A stretch of 64,000 bases of DNA from Campylorhamphus procurvoides (GCA_013396655.1 WBMV01004774.1:450362-514361), one strand, 5' to 3'; shown: positions 51,381 through 63,722, counted from the first letter of the stretch. Notes: generated by a model from the letters alone, not told the origin. Translations and numbers: made by a program.

Positions 51381-54300
51381 AGATGGGATACCATGCAGGG
51401 CTCATTTTTTCACAAATACTCCTCCTCATTTCTGTGCAGTCACGCTGGGACCCTCTGAGACAGATACTCTGAGACAGAAACAGCACACTGCGATAGCAGC
51501 ACATCTCCACAACCTTACAGGCAAGCCTGAAATATTGCAAATGAATTCAGAATTCAGCTCTCTCGCAGTGCTAGACAGGCCCTGCATAAATAAAATGCAT
51601 CCTGTCCAATGATACGTTCTGTGACTTCTCTTTGTGTGCTGTTTGTTCCTTTATCATTTCCCCTTTTGTCCCTCCGTAGCTCCACGAGGAGACATCAGCC
51701 TTGAGTTCTGCCTGAATCCACTTGCCTGGGAGTAAAGCATGACACAGGTTTGTTATTCTGGGTCAGTGGAACCAGCAGCACCTCCAGGAGCACAGCTCTC
51801 AGCAGAGCTCAGCTCGGAGCGTCGCTCTCTGAAGGTAGTGGTTGGTAACAACGCTATTAATAGAGAGCAGAAAGTTTGCTGTGCTTGAAGCAAAGGCAAA
51901 AGGAACATGATAAATTCAAAGAAAATATTGGAAACCAGCTAAGGGATATGAAAGTTTTGGAAAGCACACAATGCTGGATCCTTGCTCCACACAAGGATCT
52001 CCCGTGGCTGATGGGAACGTGGAGGATTTCTTTCACAGGGAGCACAGACCTGTTGGGGCTTTTTAAAAGGTTAATTTCTCCCCAGCTCCTTTGCTAACAG
52101 ACCCCAAAATCCAGCGTGCCTGGAGCAGCATCCCCTTGTTTCCACCCCATGCCAGGTGCCAGCACCAGCTGCAGGGTGCTTGTCTCACCCAAACCCTCAC
52201 CCACTGGGATGCTTAGAGACAACTCTTCTTTCTTGGGACATTCAAATGCAAATCTTGACTATGGAAGCAACATCAAGGATATTCTCTTTTGGACCATGTA
52301 ACTGGTCCCTGCTGGAACAGGACTTGGCTGGGCCTTTCCAGTACCCAGGGAGGTGGAGTTCACTTCTTGTATTTTGAGAAAATTCCATGATTCCCAGAGC
52401 TGGTATTAAAACTTCAGTTGATTTTGACAAGATTTAAGTTCAGCCTAAACTGTTCTGTTTCCCCCATAACTCGCCCCTGTTCTAAGTCCTGTCCCAAGTG
52501 CCATTGGATGGATGGAATGGCACGGCACAGACCAAGACCTGCTACTTCCCAAAGTCTTCTTTGGGTTGTTCTCTGCCAAGGGAGAGCAGTGGCCAAAGAC
52601 ATCTCCCAGGAGGCACCTTCTGGCCAAATGCTTTGGAAGACACCAAAGGAGTACAGTGGGACCTGCCCCAGGGACACTGGAGGTGTTTTTCCAGACTCAG
52701 GGTACACCAGCCTGGATTTTGCTCTGTGCATCCCTTACCTGTCTGTGTAACACAGGGAGTGAGAACAAACCCATAGGGCCAAACCCACAGGTAACACCAG
52801 GATTTGCCATCATTCCATCAGAGTAGAGAGCACTGGGGAATGAGTTATTAACCATAAGCTACCCCAAGATGAATATTTTTGGAAAGCATTTCTTTCCCGG
52901 GAATATTCCTTGTGAGTGGTCCAGAGAATTATGTTTCCTTTTAAAAGAAGTCCTTTAATTTATATTCTGAGGCACTCATTCCAAAGATTTAGTTTACCCT
53001 GAGCTATGAAATTAAGTTTAACCAACATTTCAGGCTGGTTATTTATATGATCTATTCCACCACACAGTTACTGGTTTAGCAGTGCAGTGATATCCCCCAG
53101 TGCAGCAGATACTGGTGAGAGTCATGATTTTTTCTAAGTCTTTAATTTAGGCTATAAAGGATCCACATGCTTTGAACACCCACAAAGGAGATTTGAAGCA
53201 ATCTGAACAAATTATTTGTAAAAGCCAGATTGTGCCTCATTTCCCTGCAGCTTCTTGATGCATCTCACTGGGAGCTGCCAAAATCAGAGGGAGGAGAAAT
53301 GGACTCAGGCTGTGCCTTTGTCTCCGAGCTGCTGAGCACAACCCCTGCAATCAGAGCCCAGAGAGCAAAGGCCTTGCTGTAGTGTTTCCATTTATTTTCC
53401 AGACCTTCTGTTCATCTCAGCTCTGTGCCCCATTCATTGCTGGCTCACAGGACAGTCTTGCATCATGTGCATCTCATTTCCCAGTGACACTGTGGCCCTT
53501 TACTGGGCTATGTTCACTATGTCCACCATGTCCCCTCTCACATTCCAGGGAGAGTGCCCAGTGGTAGGATCTCATATCCCATGGATACCTCTGCACTCTT
53601 TGTCCAACCACTGGCTGAGATGCTGCTTTCCACTTCAAGCATTGCAGCTGGGATAAGCTATACAAAAAGAATAAAAAGAGCAGTACCTATCCCAAGACAG
53701 CTAGGATGCTACAGATGAAGCTGCTTTAATTACAGCCACTAAATAGACTTTGGTTTTCCATCTGAAATACCAAAAGGAATCTGTTGGAGACCCCTGAGTC
53801 CCTCAGGGCAGTTCATGCTCCTCTTACTACCCAGAATACAAGCTCTAAAAGGTTGCCACTGAAATCCAGGCCGCTGGAGCCTCTTGAGAATATTTTTGCT
53901 ATAAAGCTGCAGAACCATGAGCAAATAGCCTTGTATGGTAACTCGGAGGTAGACACGCAGGGGAGGGCGCTGAAAAAGTCTTGGATGGTTGGGAAGAGTC
54001 AGTCCTGTGTCAGAAAGCTTGTTCTCAGCCTGCTTTGCCTGCAGAGGTGCCCGTGGGGTGCCCTTCCCATGTCCCAGCCCCGCAGCCCCCGTGGCGTGGG
54101 CGGTCGTGGTTTGGGGCACCACCAAGCCATGGGACATTTATGTTGGTTTCTGAGGCAGCTCCGGTGGGCTGGGGGGCTGTGCTTGGTCACTCTTGGGCTG
54201 GCTTGCAGGAGGGGGCCACGTGGTCTTCTGATGGAGGTGGCTGAGGAGGAGAAATAGGAGTTTGGTGATGTGGGAGAAGGACACAGAGGACAACATGAAC

Positions 54301-55544
54301 ACAGCACGGGTTACTTAGGGAAGAAGAGGCCACAGATCTTGCCTGGCTAGTGGACTGTGCTGGCCATCTGTCCTGTCTGAAAATGCTTTTCATAACCTTG
54401 AAATCGTGGGTTTCCAATGTCTATTTTGTCCCTAACTAAAGAACTGTGCTGGCAAGCCTTCAGCTTGAGCTAAGGTGATCATTTTAGACAGTGGTAGGAG
54501 ACATTTAGGTCTAAAAGTGCCCTTTCAGCAGATAACTTTAGGACACAGCTCCTAAATATAAGCCTTTTAAGAGGTTTTAGGGAAATTTAAGGTCCAAACA
54601 AAGCCGTATCACCCTGCTCTTCTTGTCTTGGTGCCACAACATAAAAGATTAACACATTCAGTGATGCTTTTCCCCTTATGCAGAACTCACTATAAAAATT
54701 CCAGCTAGACAAGCCACAGAACCACAAATTCCCATCTGGCCTGAAGGAAAAGCAACACTTTAGAAAGCAAAAGAGAGATCCAGGAATTCACACCATTCTG
54801 CACTGTGCGGGGTGGGAAGTCTCTTGCTGTCTAGGAAGGGATGTATTTCTCTGACATGGCCATCTGGAGGCCTCTATCTGATTAAAAGTTGTCAAGCAAC
54901 AGTTTTGATTAAAAAAGCCCAACAAACCGAACAGGAATTTTTAGTATGTGTGTTGTCAAAATTACAGAGCAAGGCAGTTTTGACACCTACTCCTTGTAAT
55001 TTGGGATTCCTTCAGCAGGCAGGCACTGGTCCCTGTCCCATGGCAGAGCTGCAAATGGAAGCACACAGCCAAGTGTAAATGAAGGGGTAGAAAACATGCC
55101 CAGTGTGCTGCTACATTATGATAATTCCCATTTAAATGAGGCAGGAACTTGGGAAATGCTGACACTCACATCAGAGGGGCTCCTGAAAGCCTACAATTAT
55201 TTCCCTTGTGACTTGTGCTCTGAGACAAAGCCAGTGCTGGGCCGTGACCATGCTCAGTTGGTGAAGAGCATAAAGAGCAAGGACTGGGCACCTGTTTGGG
55301 GCTGTTTGCTCACCTGGTCGTGACATGGAGGAGATCAGAAACTCCTTTTGTGTGGGAGGAGACAAGTGGGGTCAAATCACTGCTGCCAAGAATTGTTCAT
55401 GGCTCAGGGACTGGCTCAGAGTGCCAGCCTAGGGAAGTTAATCCAAACTCCCATGGAGCTCGATGCCTTTCCTCTGGTTTTGTCCCAGCACGAGTGGTTT
55501 GTATGCCAAGGAAACAGGGAGGTGACTGTCACCTCTGGCCAGCA

Positions 55545-56018
55545 TCGCTGCAGCTGGATGGGATGGCTCAAGGAGGGCTGGATCCCTGGGTCAAAGCCTT
55601 TGGGAAACTGGATGGGGTCCAGCAAGGGGAGCCCCAGGGCTCATAATCTGCCAGGAGAGGCTGGGCAGGGCTGGGGGAGCTGGGCTTGTTTAGCCTGACC
55701 AAGAAGAGGCCGAGAGGCCACCTCAGTGCTGCTGCAGGGGAAGGGAGAAGGGTGTTGGAGCCAAGCTGTTCTGGGCAGACAACACTCTAACTGGGGCCAG
55801 TGCCACATCCTGCCCTGGGGCAGTTCAGGTTGAGTGCTGGGAAAACCTTCCTCAGTGAGGAAACATCATCCAGGAAGGCTGGGGATCTCCATCCTGGGAG
55901 GCTGAACTAAAGCTGGCTAAACCCACTGTCTAGTGGGATAGTCCTACCTGGAGCAGAGGATCTGACTCCTGATCTCCAGCAGTCCTTTTCACTACCATGT
56001 CTGTGATTCTGTGAAACC
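55545..56018 (+). mobile_element. CR1 fragment, diverged subfamily
   Basis: Has GGCTGGGCAGGGCTGGGGGA, AACCTTCCTCAGTGAGGAAA and a terminal ATGTCTGTGATTCTGTGAAA. Internal sequence differs from the common copies here. Confidence 0.75.
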
Positions 56019-56316
56019 ACCCTCCTGCCTGGAAGTGTTTTTTTTTCCCTGGATAAATGCCTTTCCTGTGGGCTTGAGCACAAGTGGCACCCTTTGACTC
56101 CTCACCCTGCAATCTGCATATCAGACACCAAGATGAGTCCCATGGATACAGAGAGGGCAATTCCATCTCTGTTTGCATGGGAGAATCACGTACACATATG
56201 GGAGGCTTGACTGGTATGGCAAAAGCCATGGAAGGTGGTGGAAACTGTCCCTGACACTGCCAGACATCCCTGGAACCTGCTGGGATTAGGGTTTCTCCAC
56301 TGAATTTAGTGCTTAC

Positions 56317-56530
56317 CGTCCTTGCTGGGGAGGATTGGTGCTAACAGTTCTTTAGCTTCTGATAGCAAGAGGTCAACAAGATCTGAAGATGGAAGAGATG
56401 TGTCTGAGCCTGCATCTGTTTTATCCTCTTCTGTTGCGCTGTCGACGCTTATAAATACGGAAAGTGCCATCAATACTTCTGACATGGAATGGTCATTGCA
56501 AAGCCCGGCCAGCCTCTCGTGCAGGATGTG
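56317..56530 (-). CDS. STXBP4-like exon, pre-WW helix
   Basis: 71 codons plus one base, [20 protein letters not shown] to [18 protein letters not shown]. It joins in frame after FVQ. The acceptor is AATTTCTGTAG and the donor [16 protein letters not shown] resembles human LESKELVKSV just before the WW domain. Confidence 0.78.
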
Positions 56531-59500
56531 CTACAGAAATTCTGTGTGTTCAGGGGGATTGCATCTCAACCCCTCAGCACCACGGGACACTCTCTGTTGG
56601 ACACACTTGCACTGTTTTGTTACAGATGTCAAAGTATTCTTCAGAATTTCTCAAAAGCATTTCCCCCTCGTTACATTAGAAGGAATGAGCACAGAAACTT
56701 AAAAATTGTTTTCCATCTTTCTTAAAAATGATTGGATTTTTTTTAAGGGGCTGGTTATTATTGATGGGACAGATTTAATTGGGTAAAAACACAGAGAGAG
56801 TTGTGATAGCTTTACTCCCATGGGACAGGACCCAGGTTCAGGCTGGGGGGAAGTCCAGAAGCCCAAGCTCTATTTCTGCAGCTGTTCATCAGCTGAGAGC
56901 CAAGTGAGCTCTTTGCTTACACCCCTCTACTGTAACTGCTGAGAAAAAGGATTTGGTGCCACAGCCAGAGCCTGGTTTATGTTTGGGAGAGCAGGTAGGT
57001 CAACATTCTGAAACAACCTGCTTAAGGTCTCAGCAACTCACTCCCCAAAAAAGCCTGAAGAGAGGCCAAGACCCACCCAGCACCAACCCACCAGCAGCCT
57101 CCAGATCATCTTTCTCCCATGGTTTCACTTCCAAAGTGACAAAGTACGTTTAGAAACCCTGGGTAAGTTCTGTGTGAAGCACCTTCCCCTGAGAAAGGTC
57201 ATAAAAGGACATTTCATGTTGCTGCTCACCATTCCCAGAAGCCATCTCCTACCTTTTCTCATCTGGTAAATGACTGGGTGTACTCAGGACCTTGTGAACA
57301 TTCTGTCACGCAACAAAAAGAAAAAAGAAAAAATATTTCAAACTTGTAGGAATGAATAATTCCTGAGAACAAACCCCATGGGTTTTTCCTGATGATCAGA
57401 TTTAATACGACAGTAATCAGCTTCTGCTTATTCATTGCCCTTGAAGGGAATATCTCAAGGCCTTTTGCAGCTCAGGCAACATTTGCAGCCTATGCAAATG
57501 CACAGACACATCTGAATTCTGCATTTTAATGCCAGTGCTCAAATACATGAAATGCAACACAAAAAACCCTCTTCCAAAGAGCACTTTTGTAGGCTACATT
57601 TGGATGAGCCTTGATCCCTGCTGCCAGCAATGCCTGCACTCTGGGCTGTACCTGCACGTGGGAGCTCTGATTACTTAGATGGGTCATGACTTCTCAGACA
57701 CCACTGAGGGGTGGACAAAAAAGGAAGATACTTTGCTCCAGTGCCCAAAATCCTGGGATGTCTGACCCTGGGGTCACGTTAAATCCATTTCCAAAGTCTG
57801 ACCCCAAACTGCACAGGCTCCAGCACAAAGCACTGCAGATCTCAAGGCATTTTAATTCTGCCTTTTCTGGAGCAGAGGACAGAGTTTCTACATTTCCTTT
57901 TGCTCCACTGTTTCCTCCTGACTTCCAGAGCTCTTGGGACAGGCCACTGGAAACCAGAGCAGATACACTGAGGATCAGTGCTTCCCATACTGGCCAGTGT
58001 CCTGATTACACACACTGGTATCTCAATACAAACAGTGAAGTGGAAGAACAGCCAATTAAAAGACTAAACCAATTAGGTGTGAGATTTTGCAGGATATCTG
58101 AAGGGGAAAAAAGCACTGGAAGAGCAAAACCACTCTTCAAGTCTGTAGAGAAGCAACGAGCAGCTCTAGTAAGGGAAGGTTCTCAGGGATGATTTCAACA
58201 GCAGAGCTGCTGGAACAGCCTCAACCAGAACATCCTGGTGGGACTGGTGAGCCAGAGGGAGCAGAGCCACCAGCAAAACCTGCCCCACAGAGCTGGCATC
58301 ACTCTTAGGGACAGGACGGTATGAGAGTTTATCCCTAGTTCCTCCTCCCCAACAGACAGTGCCTCTTTAGGGGGAGCCAGGAAAAAGGAAACCCTCTTGC
58401 TTTCGGAGTGGGAAGTTGATTGGACTTGCAAAGTCCCCACCAAGGGCAGAGGGCTGTGTGCTGGCTCAGCTCTGGGGTGGCCCCACTCCTCACCTGCACG
58501 AAGAGGAGCAGTTTCCTGTTGCAGATCTCCAGGCGCTTCCGTGACACTTCGGATTTCCGTAACTGGCCATCGGCCAGGGCCAGCTGCCTCTTCAGCTCCA
58601 AGATGTCTTCCTGGCACAGGGACACGGGAGGAACAGCAATGTGGTGGTCATGCTCCTGCCCTGGCTTTTGGAAGCAGCAATTTGGGGTATTTGCTACAGA
58701 CAAAAGTCCTTTGGGAAGGGACAGTGGAAATGATGCAAATCACAATAGACCCAGAGACCACGTTGGCCTTGGGGTCACACACAGCAAATGATCTGTGTGC
58801 TATTTCATTTTCCCCTGTATGAAAAGGAGGAGAGGAACCTTAGTGGGGGCTGCCCCATCCTTGGAAGTGTCCAAGGCCAGGGTGGATGGGGGTCTGAGCA
58901 CCCTGGCCTGGTGGAAGGTAGAATGAGATGGTCTTTACTGCCCCTTCAGCCCAAACCATTCCATGACTCTCTGAACCCACGGGAAGGCTGTGGGGTTTTC
59001 CCACACTGAGGGGTTGCATTACCTCTATTTCAGAGACATGTTTTGCTTTCTTCCCCGCCAGCTGCATCTTCAGTTCTGCAATTTCAGCCTCCAGCAAGTG
59101 GATCACTTCCTCATAGTCCTGCTCGGCGCTGTGTGCCTGTCTCTGCACCACCTCTGCCATCTGCAGCTTGTTGTGCAGCGCCCGGTTCTCGGAGAGGAAC
59201 CCCAGAGCTTTCTGGAAGCAGGCACAAGTTCTGGTGAACTCACCACGTCCTCCTCAGCCCAACCACCCTGAGGGCCCCAGAAACCCCTTCACCAACCTGG
59301 TTCAGCCTCTGAAGCTCATCCTCCATCGACTTCTTGCTGTTCTCCACCTCTTTCAGGAGAGACTATGGAAAATATTTTCACTGGGTCAGAAGCAACAAGT
59401 GAGAGGACATTCTGTAGACAGTGCCCTGGTCATGTAGCCCCCACCCTCCAGAATATTTTACAGAGAGAGTTCTGTGCTCTCTGCCCCACCACAGGGAGAG

Positions 59501-62302
59501 CTCTTTTGGGCTGTGACTGCAGAAATCCCCTGGGACACAACCGTGGTGCTGAGAGCTCCAGATCTGCAGCCAAGGGAGGGTGGGAGGACAGAGGGTGCTT
59601 CTCTTTTTCATGGACTTGAACAATTTGTGAGACACTCTTTTGTAGTTTTAAATCTCTTAACTCACTGCTAAGAAGGGACTGCAGACTTGGGGTACAAATA
59701 AGTTTCTGTTTGAAGTTGAGAGCAAGATAGAGGCAATTAAGGAGAGCAGAATGTGAGGAGGAATGCACAGAATGAAAATTGGTCACTTCTTGAGAGGGAC
59801 AGGCCACACCATCACCCCCTGGACAACCACAGCAGAAGGTCCCAGCCAAGAGAGCTGCTCCACCTTCAGCCTTCGCACTTCGTGCCTCAGGTCTGTCATC
59901 TCCAGCTGCAGCTGCTCCACGTCCTCGTTGCCATTGCAGTGCAGAGAGTCGAAGGTCTGCAAGGACAGGGACAGACCCATCACACAGCGAATCCAAACCG
60001 CTTCAAAAAGGACTCAGTGTTTTCATGCAGCAGATCAAAATGCACATTAAATAATTCAGTTCCAGGATGAGGGGGCTTTTCCCCACAGAATTTCACTCCC
60101 TGATCGCTGTCATTGCTGGAATAGCTGTGGTACAGTGAATTTTCATTTTGGGAACCAAAGGAAATTAGTTAATATTGATGAATTATGGCTATTTTTCCTT
60201 CTGCATCACTGCCAGGTTGTTTCCTCATATTATCCCATAGATATTGGTATGCCCTCATTAAAATATTAGTTGTTTGAGGTCTTTTATAGAATTTCCTATA
60301 ATCAAAATGATTAACGAATAGTTCTGCGTTCTCTTTATAACTCCAGGGCAACCAGAAAATGGTACTTTAGCTTTTACCCATCCCTGAATTCCATGGATTT
60401 TACAAAGAAGGTTCCATGTAGAAGAGCTTTGGAATGACTGACCGGGGAGTGAAAAGCCGACGTATCCAACAAATTGGCCACTTCATGTTGTGTGAAGAGC
60501 ATGGAGTTGGAATCCAGACCAGCCTCATCCAGCTCCTCCTGCATCAGGTCCCTGAGTGCTTGGAGAACATCTGTGAGACACAAGCAGGCTCAAAGAGAAA
60601 AGTGTTCTGTGTTAGGAGAAAATGCCCCCCATTTTGGGGCATCTGATGCCAAGCAGAGCGGGTTTGGAGATGCCAAACAATCTTATCTAACCCTTCTGGG
60701 CTCCTCAGCAATCCCATCAACACTAAATGAGTTGCTGACAGTCCTTATCATTTCTCATGTTGCTGATTTAAACAAAAAGACAACTTGGTGAGTTCAGCCC
60801 TTAGAAAAGGTGTTAAATTGACAAGTCTGAAAATCCAGATTCCTTTTACTTTTAGACATGAAAGAAAACAGAGGGGCTGTGTGGGACAGATGGGAGTGAT
60901 CAGGGAGGTGGCACCTGGGACCCAGAGCTGCAGCCACAGGGTCACAGAATGGCTTGGGTTGGAAGGGACCTTAAAGCCATGGGCAGGGACACCTTCTACT
61001 AGACCAGGTTGCTCCAAGCCCCATCCAGCCTGGCCTTGGACACTTCCAGGGATGGAACAGCCCCAGATTCTCTGGGCAACCTGTGCCAGGAACTCACTGC
61101 CCTCACAGGGAAGAATTCTTCCCAATATCCCATCTAACCCTGCCCTCTGGCACTGGGAACACATTCCCCCTTGTTCTGTCCCTCCATCCCTTGTCCCAGG
61201 TCCCTCTCCAGATCTCTTGGAGCCTCTTTAGGCACTGGAAGGGGTTTTAAGATTCCCCCCACAGCTGGAGACAGCTCTGCAGGTGGGGTCTCACCTGAGG
61301 GGCCACTCACACTGTGGGACCAGCCCAGGGCACGGGGGTTTCTGGGTGCCAGTGAGGGCATGTCCAGCCTCTCCCCCGCCAGCACCCCAGGTCCTTCTCC
61401 CAGGGCTGCCCTCGATCCCTTCTGTGCCCAGCCTGGATTTGTCCTTGGCACTACCCTGATCCAGGTGCAGGATCTTGCATTTGGCTTTGTTGAACCCCAC
61501 GAGGTTTGCACAGACCTCATGTTGTTCTGTGTCCCCCTCCCCACTCTGCACAAAAACTTGGACCAGATGCCTCGTGTTTGCTCTGTCTGGTGGGGATGCT
61601 GCTCATGGCTTTGGATTTTTGCTAAAAGCCTTCTGGGGAGCTGACCCTGTGGGTCAGACATGCTCTGGCAGGTCACAGAAAGCAGAGCTGGCTTTTATTT
61701 TCTGTGTGTCCTCTGGCCACCTCCTGCCTGGAAAGCTGGGATTTTAAGAAAGGGAGCCCTTACATCGACTTTCTTTTATTCTGATTTTACATGGGACAGT
61801 GCGAGGGGGAATGGCTTTAACCTGAGAGTATGTTTGGATTAGGTATTAGGAAGAAATTCCTCCCTGTGAGGGTAGGGAGGCCCTGGTACAGTTTGTCCAG
61901 AGAAGCTGTGGCTGCCCCAGCCCAACCTGGTCCCAGGCCAGGCTGGAATGGGGCTTGGAGCAACCTGGGCTGGTGGAAGGTGTCCCTGCCCATGGCAGGA
62001 GGTGGGACTGGATGGACCTTAATGTCCCTCCAACCCAAACTATTCTCTGACTGTACCAAATGCCTTCATTTTAGTGACTTTTCTTAACTCTTTTGAGACT
62101 CCCTCAATGCCCAGGCAGGGTCTCACCTGCCACCTCTCAGAAGATCCCTCTTGTCTCTCTCATCTGCCAGGGAAGCTCCCCCAGACCAGCCCAGCTCCCA
62201 CTCACCTCCAAAGGCCACCGTCCCCTGCGAGTCTGTGGTCAGGCTCTGCCGTAGCTGCCTCTTCTTCTCCTCACTCACATCCAGGCCAAGATACTGCAGA
62301 AC
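56317..62302 (-). CDS. STXBP4-like (Synip-like) protein, seven internal exons
   Basis: Exons, 5' to 3': 62206-62302, 60443-60570, 59864-59956, 59297-59362, 59023-59211, 58494-58610, 56317-56530 (904 nt, all phases consistent). The product matches what I recall of human STXBP4 throughout the middle: [18 protein letters not shown] with QGTVAFGD (human YLGIQPTKEQHQALRQQV, KGTVSFGD); [20 protein letters not shown] (human AQRQAHGMEMDYEEVIRLLE); [11 protein letters not shown] and KLLLFVQ. Known family architecture is PDZ, EF-hand-like segment, coiled coil, WW; STXBP4 binds syntaxin-4 and affects GLUT4 vesicle docking. Here the EF-hand-like part, the coiled coil and the pre-WW helix are seen. The PDZ exons would lie past 64000. 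Divergence suggests a paralogue, not STXBP4 itself. Confidence 0.82.
58494..58610 (-). CDS. STXBP4-like exon, end of coiled coil
   Basis: 39 codons, [20 protein letters not shown] then [16 protein letters not shown], like human LKKRIMVLDCQLRKSEMARK and KLLHFVE. The donor is GTGAGG. Confidence 0.88.
58846..58978 (+). mobile_element. CR1 3' fragment in an STXBP4-like intron
   Basis: Has CTGCCCCATCCTTGGAAGTG and CAGCCCAAACCATTCCATGA. It lies about 45 bases from the exon beginning at 59023. Confidence 0.88.
59023..59211 (-). CDS. STXBP4-like exon, coiled coil core
   Basis: 63 codons including [20 protein letters not shown] and [20 protein letters not shown]. This is the region most like human STXBP4. 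It ends SEIE before GTAATG. Confidence 0.88.
59297..59362 (-). CDS. STXBP4-like exon, coiled coil
   Basis: 22 codons, [20 protein letters not shown] followed by NQ. The acceptor is TTTTCCATAG and the donor GTTGGT, a weak but valid GT site. Confidence 0.8.
59864..59956 (-). CDS. STXBP4-like exon, coiled coil start
   Basis: 31 codons, [20 protein letters not shown] then [11 protein letters not shown], with heptad-like leucines. The donor is GTGGAG. Confidence 0.82.
60443..60570 (-). CDS. STXBP4-like exon
   Basis: Continues [20 protein letters not shown] then [14 protein letters not shown], parallel to human DFVQVARNLF and HEISNILDSQ. The donor is GTCAGT, phase 0. Confidence 0.85.
60943..61660 (-). 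mobile_element. Long CR1 copy in an STXBP4-like intron
   Basis: Begins TCACAGAATGGCTTGGGTTG and extends to GGTTTGCACAGACCTCATGT and beyond. It contains a single copy of the 20-bp motif that is tandemly repeated at 47508. Confidence 0.88.
61794..62056 (+). mobile_element. CR1 3' fragment, opposite to the preceding copy
   Basis: Has GGGACAGTGCGAGGGGGAAT through CAACCCAAACTATTCTCTGA. It forms a head-to-head arrangement with the copy at 60943-61660. Confidence 0.88.
62206..62302 (-). CDS. STXBP4-like exon, EF-hand-like segment
   Basis: Starts [20 protein letters not shown] after a CTGAAG acceptor and ends QGTVAFG in phase 1 at GTGAGT. Confidence 0.85.
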
Positions 62303-63183
62303 CTTCAGCAGAAACAAAGAGCCTTTAAAAAGAAAAATACTGGAAAAGCAACTCTTTGGCATAAATCCTGGGAAGACACTTGGTGCTGTGTTTGTCCTGT
62401 CAGTGGCTCTCCAGGAAGCATCTCCCAAAAGAGCAGACCTGGGCTCTGGTTTTGGTGTCACCTTTCCTACAGGTGTCCAGAAATGGCTGTTCCTGAAGAT
62501 AGGGACATGCTCACATTCCTCCAAAAACATTTGACACAGATTGCAGTCAGATTTGCAGCTCTGATGAGCTGTCAGGACCTTTATCCACAGCCAGTGGAGT
62601 TTTAGCAAGGCTCAGTTGGCAAGAGCTCAGCCTCTCCTCTTTCCCTTACTGCCCAGGAATTGTCCTTGGGACTGAGAAGATACAAGCTGTTCTCAGAGTA
62701 TTTCCCATGGTGAGAGGAGACATTCAACCATTTTTCTTCTCCACTTCATCTTTTGCTCTCTCATTACTCCTGATGCCCTGACTTCTACTGATATTTATCA
62801 ATTCAACCCCAGGGCACCCCACAGAGCAGACAAACCTGTGCAAGTCCCACTTCACTCCTTGTGGCAACAACTCAAGGCTTTTGTGGGACCAAGTGGAGCT
62901 CAGCAGACCCTGGGAAAGAGCCTGAGTGAAACCCTCGCCTGAACACAGAGCTCCTGCTCCCATCATCTCCCACCAGATCCCCTGGGAAGGGGGCCTGGGG
63001 TGAATCCTTGCTCACATTCCCATCACCAGCAAGTCCCTGGGACCCCTCTGCTCTCCCATTCGAGTCCCACCTCCTGCCCCTCCGTGTGCAGTGCTGCAGG
63101 CTCCCAGAATTTGGGATGCTGGGGAGCTTGGCCACCCCAAATCCACCTCAGCTTGTGCCTGTTGGTGTCACAACCCGACCCTG

Positions 63184-63531
63184 TCACTGCTGCAGCTGCC
63201 CGTGTGTAAACCAGGCTTTTAGAAGGGGAAACCCACTGCCCCACTCCTCCCACCCAGAGGAGCTGCAAAATGCAGTCCCAAATCCCTCTTCAGGAGAATC
63301 AGGCAGGCTTGGGAGAACAGCTCCTGCTGGCTCTGCCCTCCGAGAGGCGAGAGCAGCCAGAGGTGAGCCCTCGGCTGCCGTCGGGGGGCAGCAGATGTTC
63401 GTCACATCGGGGCCACCGTGCTGTCCCCTGGCCCTGCACAAGGGGCTCTGTTCCCACCCTCCCCAACACCAGTAGAGCCCAGGAGGGACATGCACCCCAA
63501 AGCCAGAGTGGGACATGGTCCCCCAGGGCAC
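63184..63531 (-). other. Open frame, possible upstream exon (uncertain)
   Basis: 115 open codons on the minus strand with more CpG than nearby DNA. The peptide contains NICCPPTAAEGSPLAALASR and LPDSPEEGFGTAF, low-complexity and acidic, as a PDZ-to-coil linker might be. No acceptor/donor pair fits phase 0 of the next exon cleanly, so it may be chance. Confidence 0.2.
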
Positions 63532-63570
63532 CCTGCCTGTCTCCGGGTCCCTGTGAGCCCATGGGCAGCC

Positions 63571-63722
63571 CCATAAAATGCTGGAGGAATCAGCAGTTCA
63601 GGCTGGATCCTCAGTGAGATACCTCCTATCAGNACATGGGCAGCCTAGGAAATAGACTTTCTATAAAATGCTGAAGGAATCAGCAGTTCTGGCTGCACCC
63701 TCAGTGAGATACCTCCTATCAG
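63571..63722. repeat. Local tandem duplication (about 59 bp matched)
   Basis: TAAAATGCTGGAGGAATCAG through ATACCTCCTATCAG at 63573-63632 recurs at 63664-63722 with a few substitutions. A single N at 63633 separates them from a non-repeated piece, so an assembly join is possible. Confidence 0.85.

Larger units (their letters stand above)
48452..56316. other. Interval between STXBP4-like exon and candidate terminal exon; no exon recognised
   Basis: Minus-strand GGN-TGG pairs were scanned for a WW-domain start and none gave a WW pattern. It contains CR1 copies at 51062 and 55545 and the AT palindrome at 49041. Confidence 0.5.

Noticed and set aside
53999..54307. Minus-strand peptide with GWDMGRAPHGHL, considered as the missing WW half
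   Set aside because: It lacks the aromatic pair and the second half of a WW motif and has no donor of the right phase.
47508..56316. Expectation of PPL (periplakin) next to SEC14L5
   Set aside because: No large plakin exon or plakin-repeat sequence was found on either strand.
59600..59700. Minus-strand [16 protein letters not shown] after a CTGCAG, coiled-coil-like
   Set aside because: No donor was found, and the flanking exons already join in phase without it.
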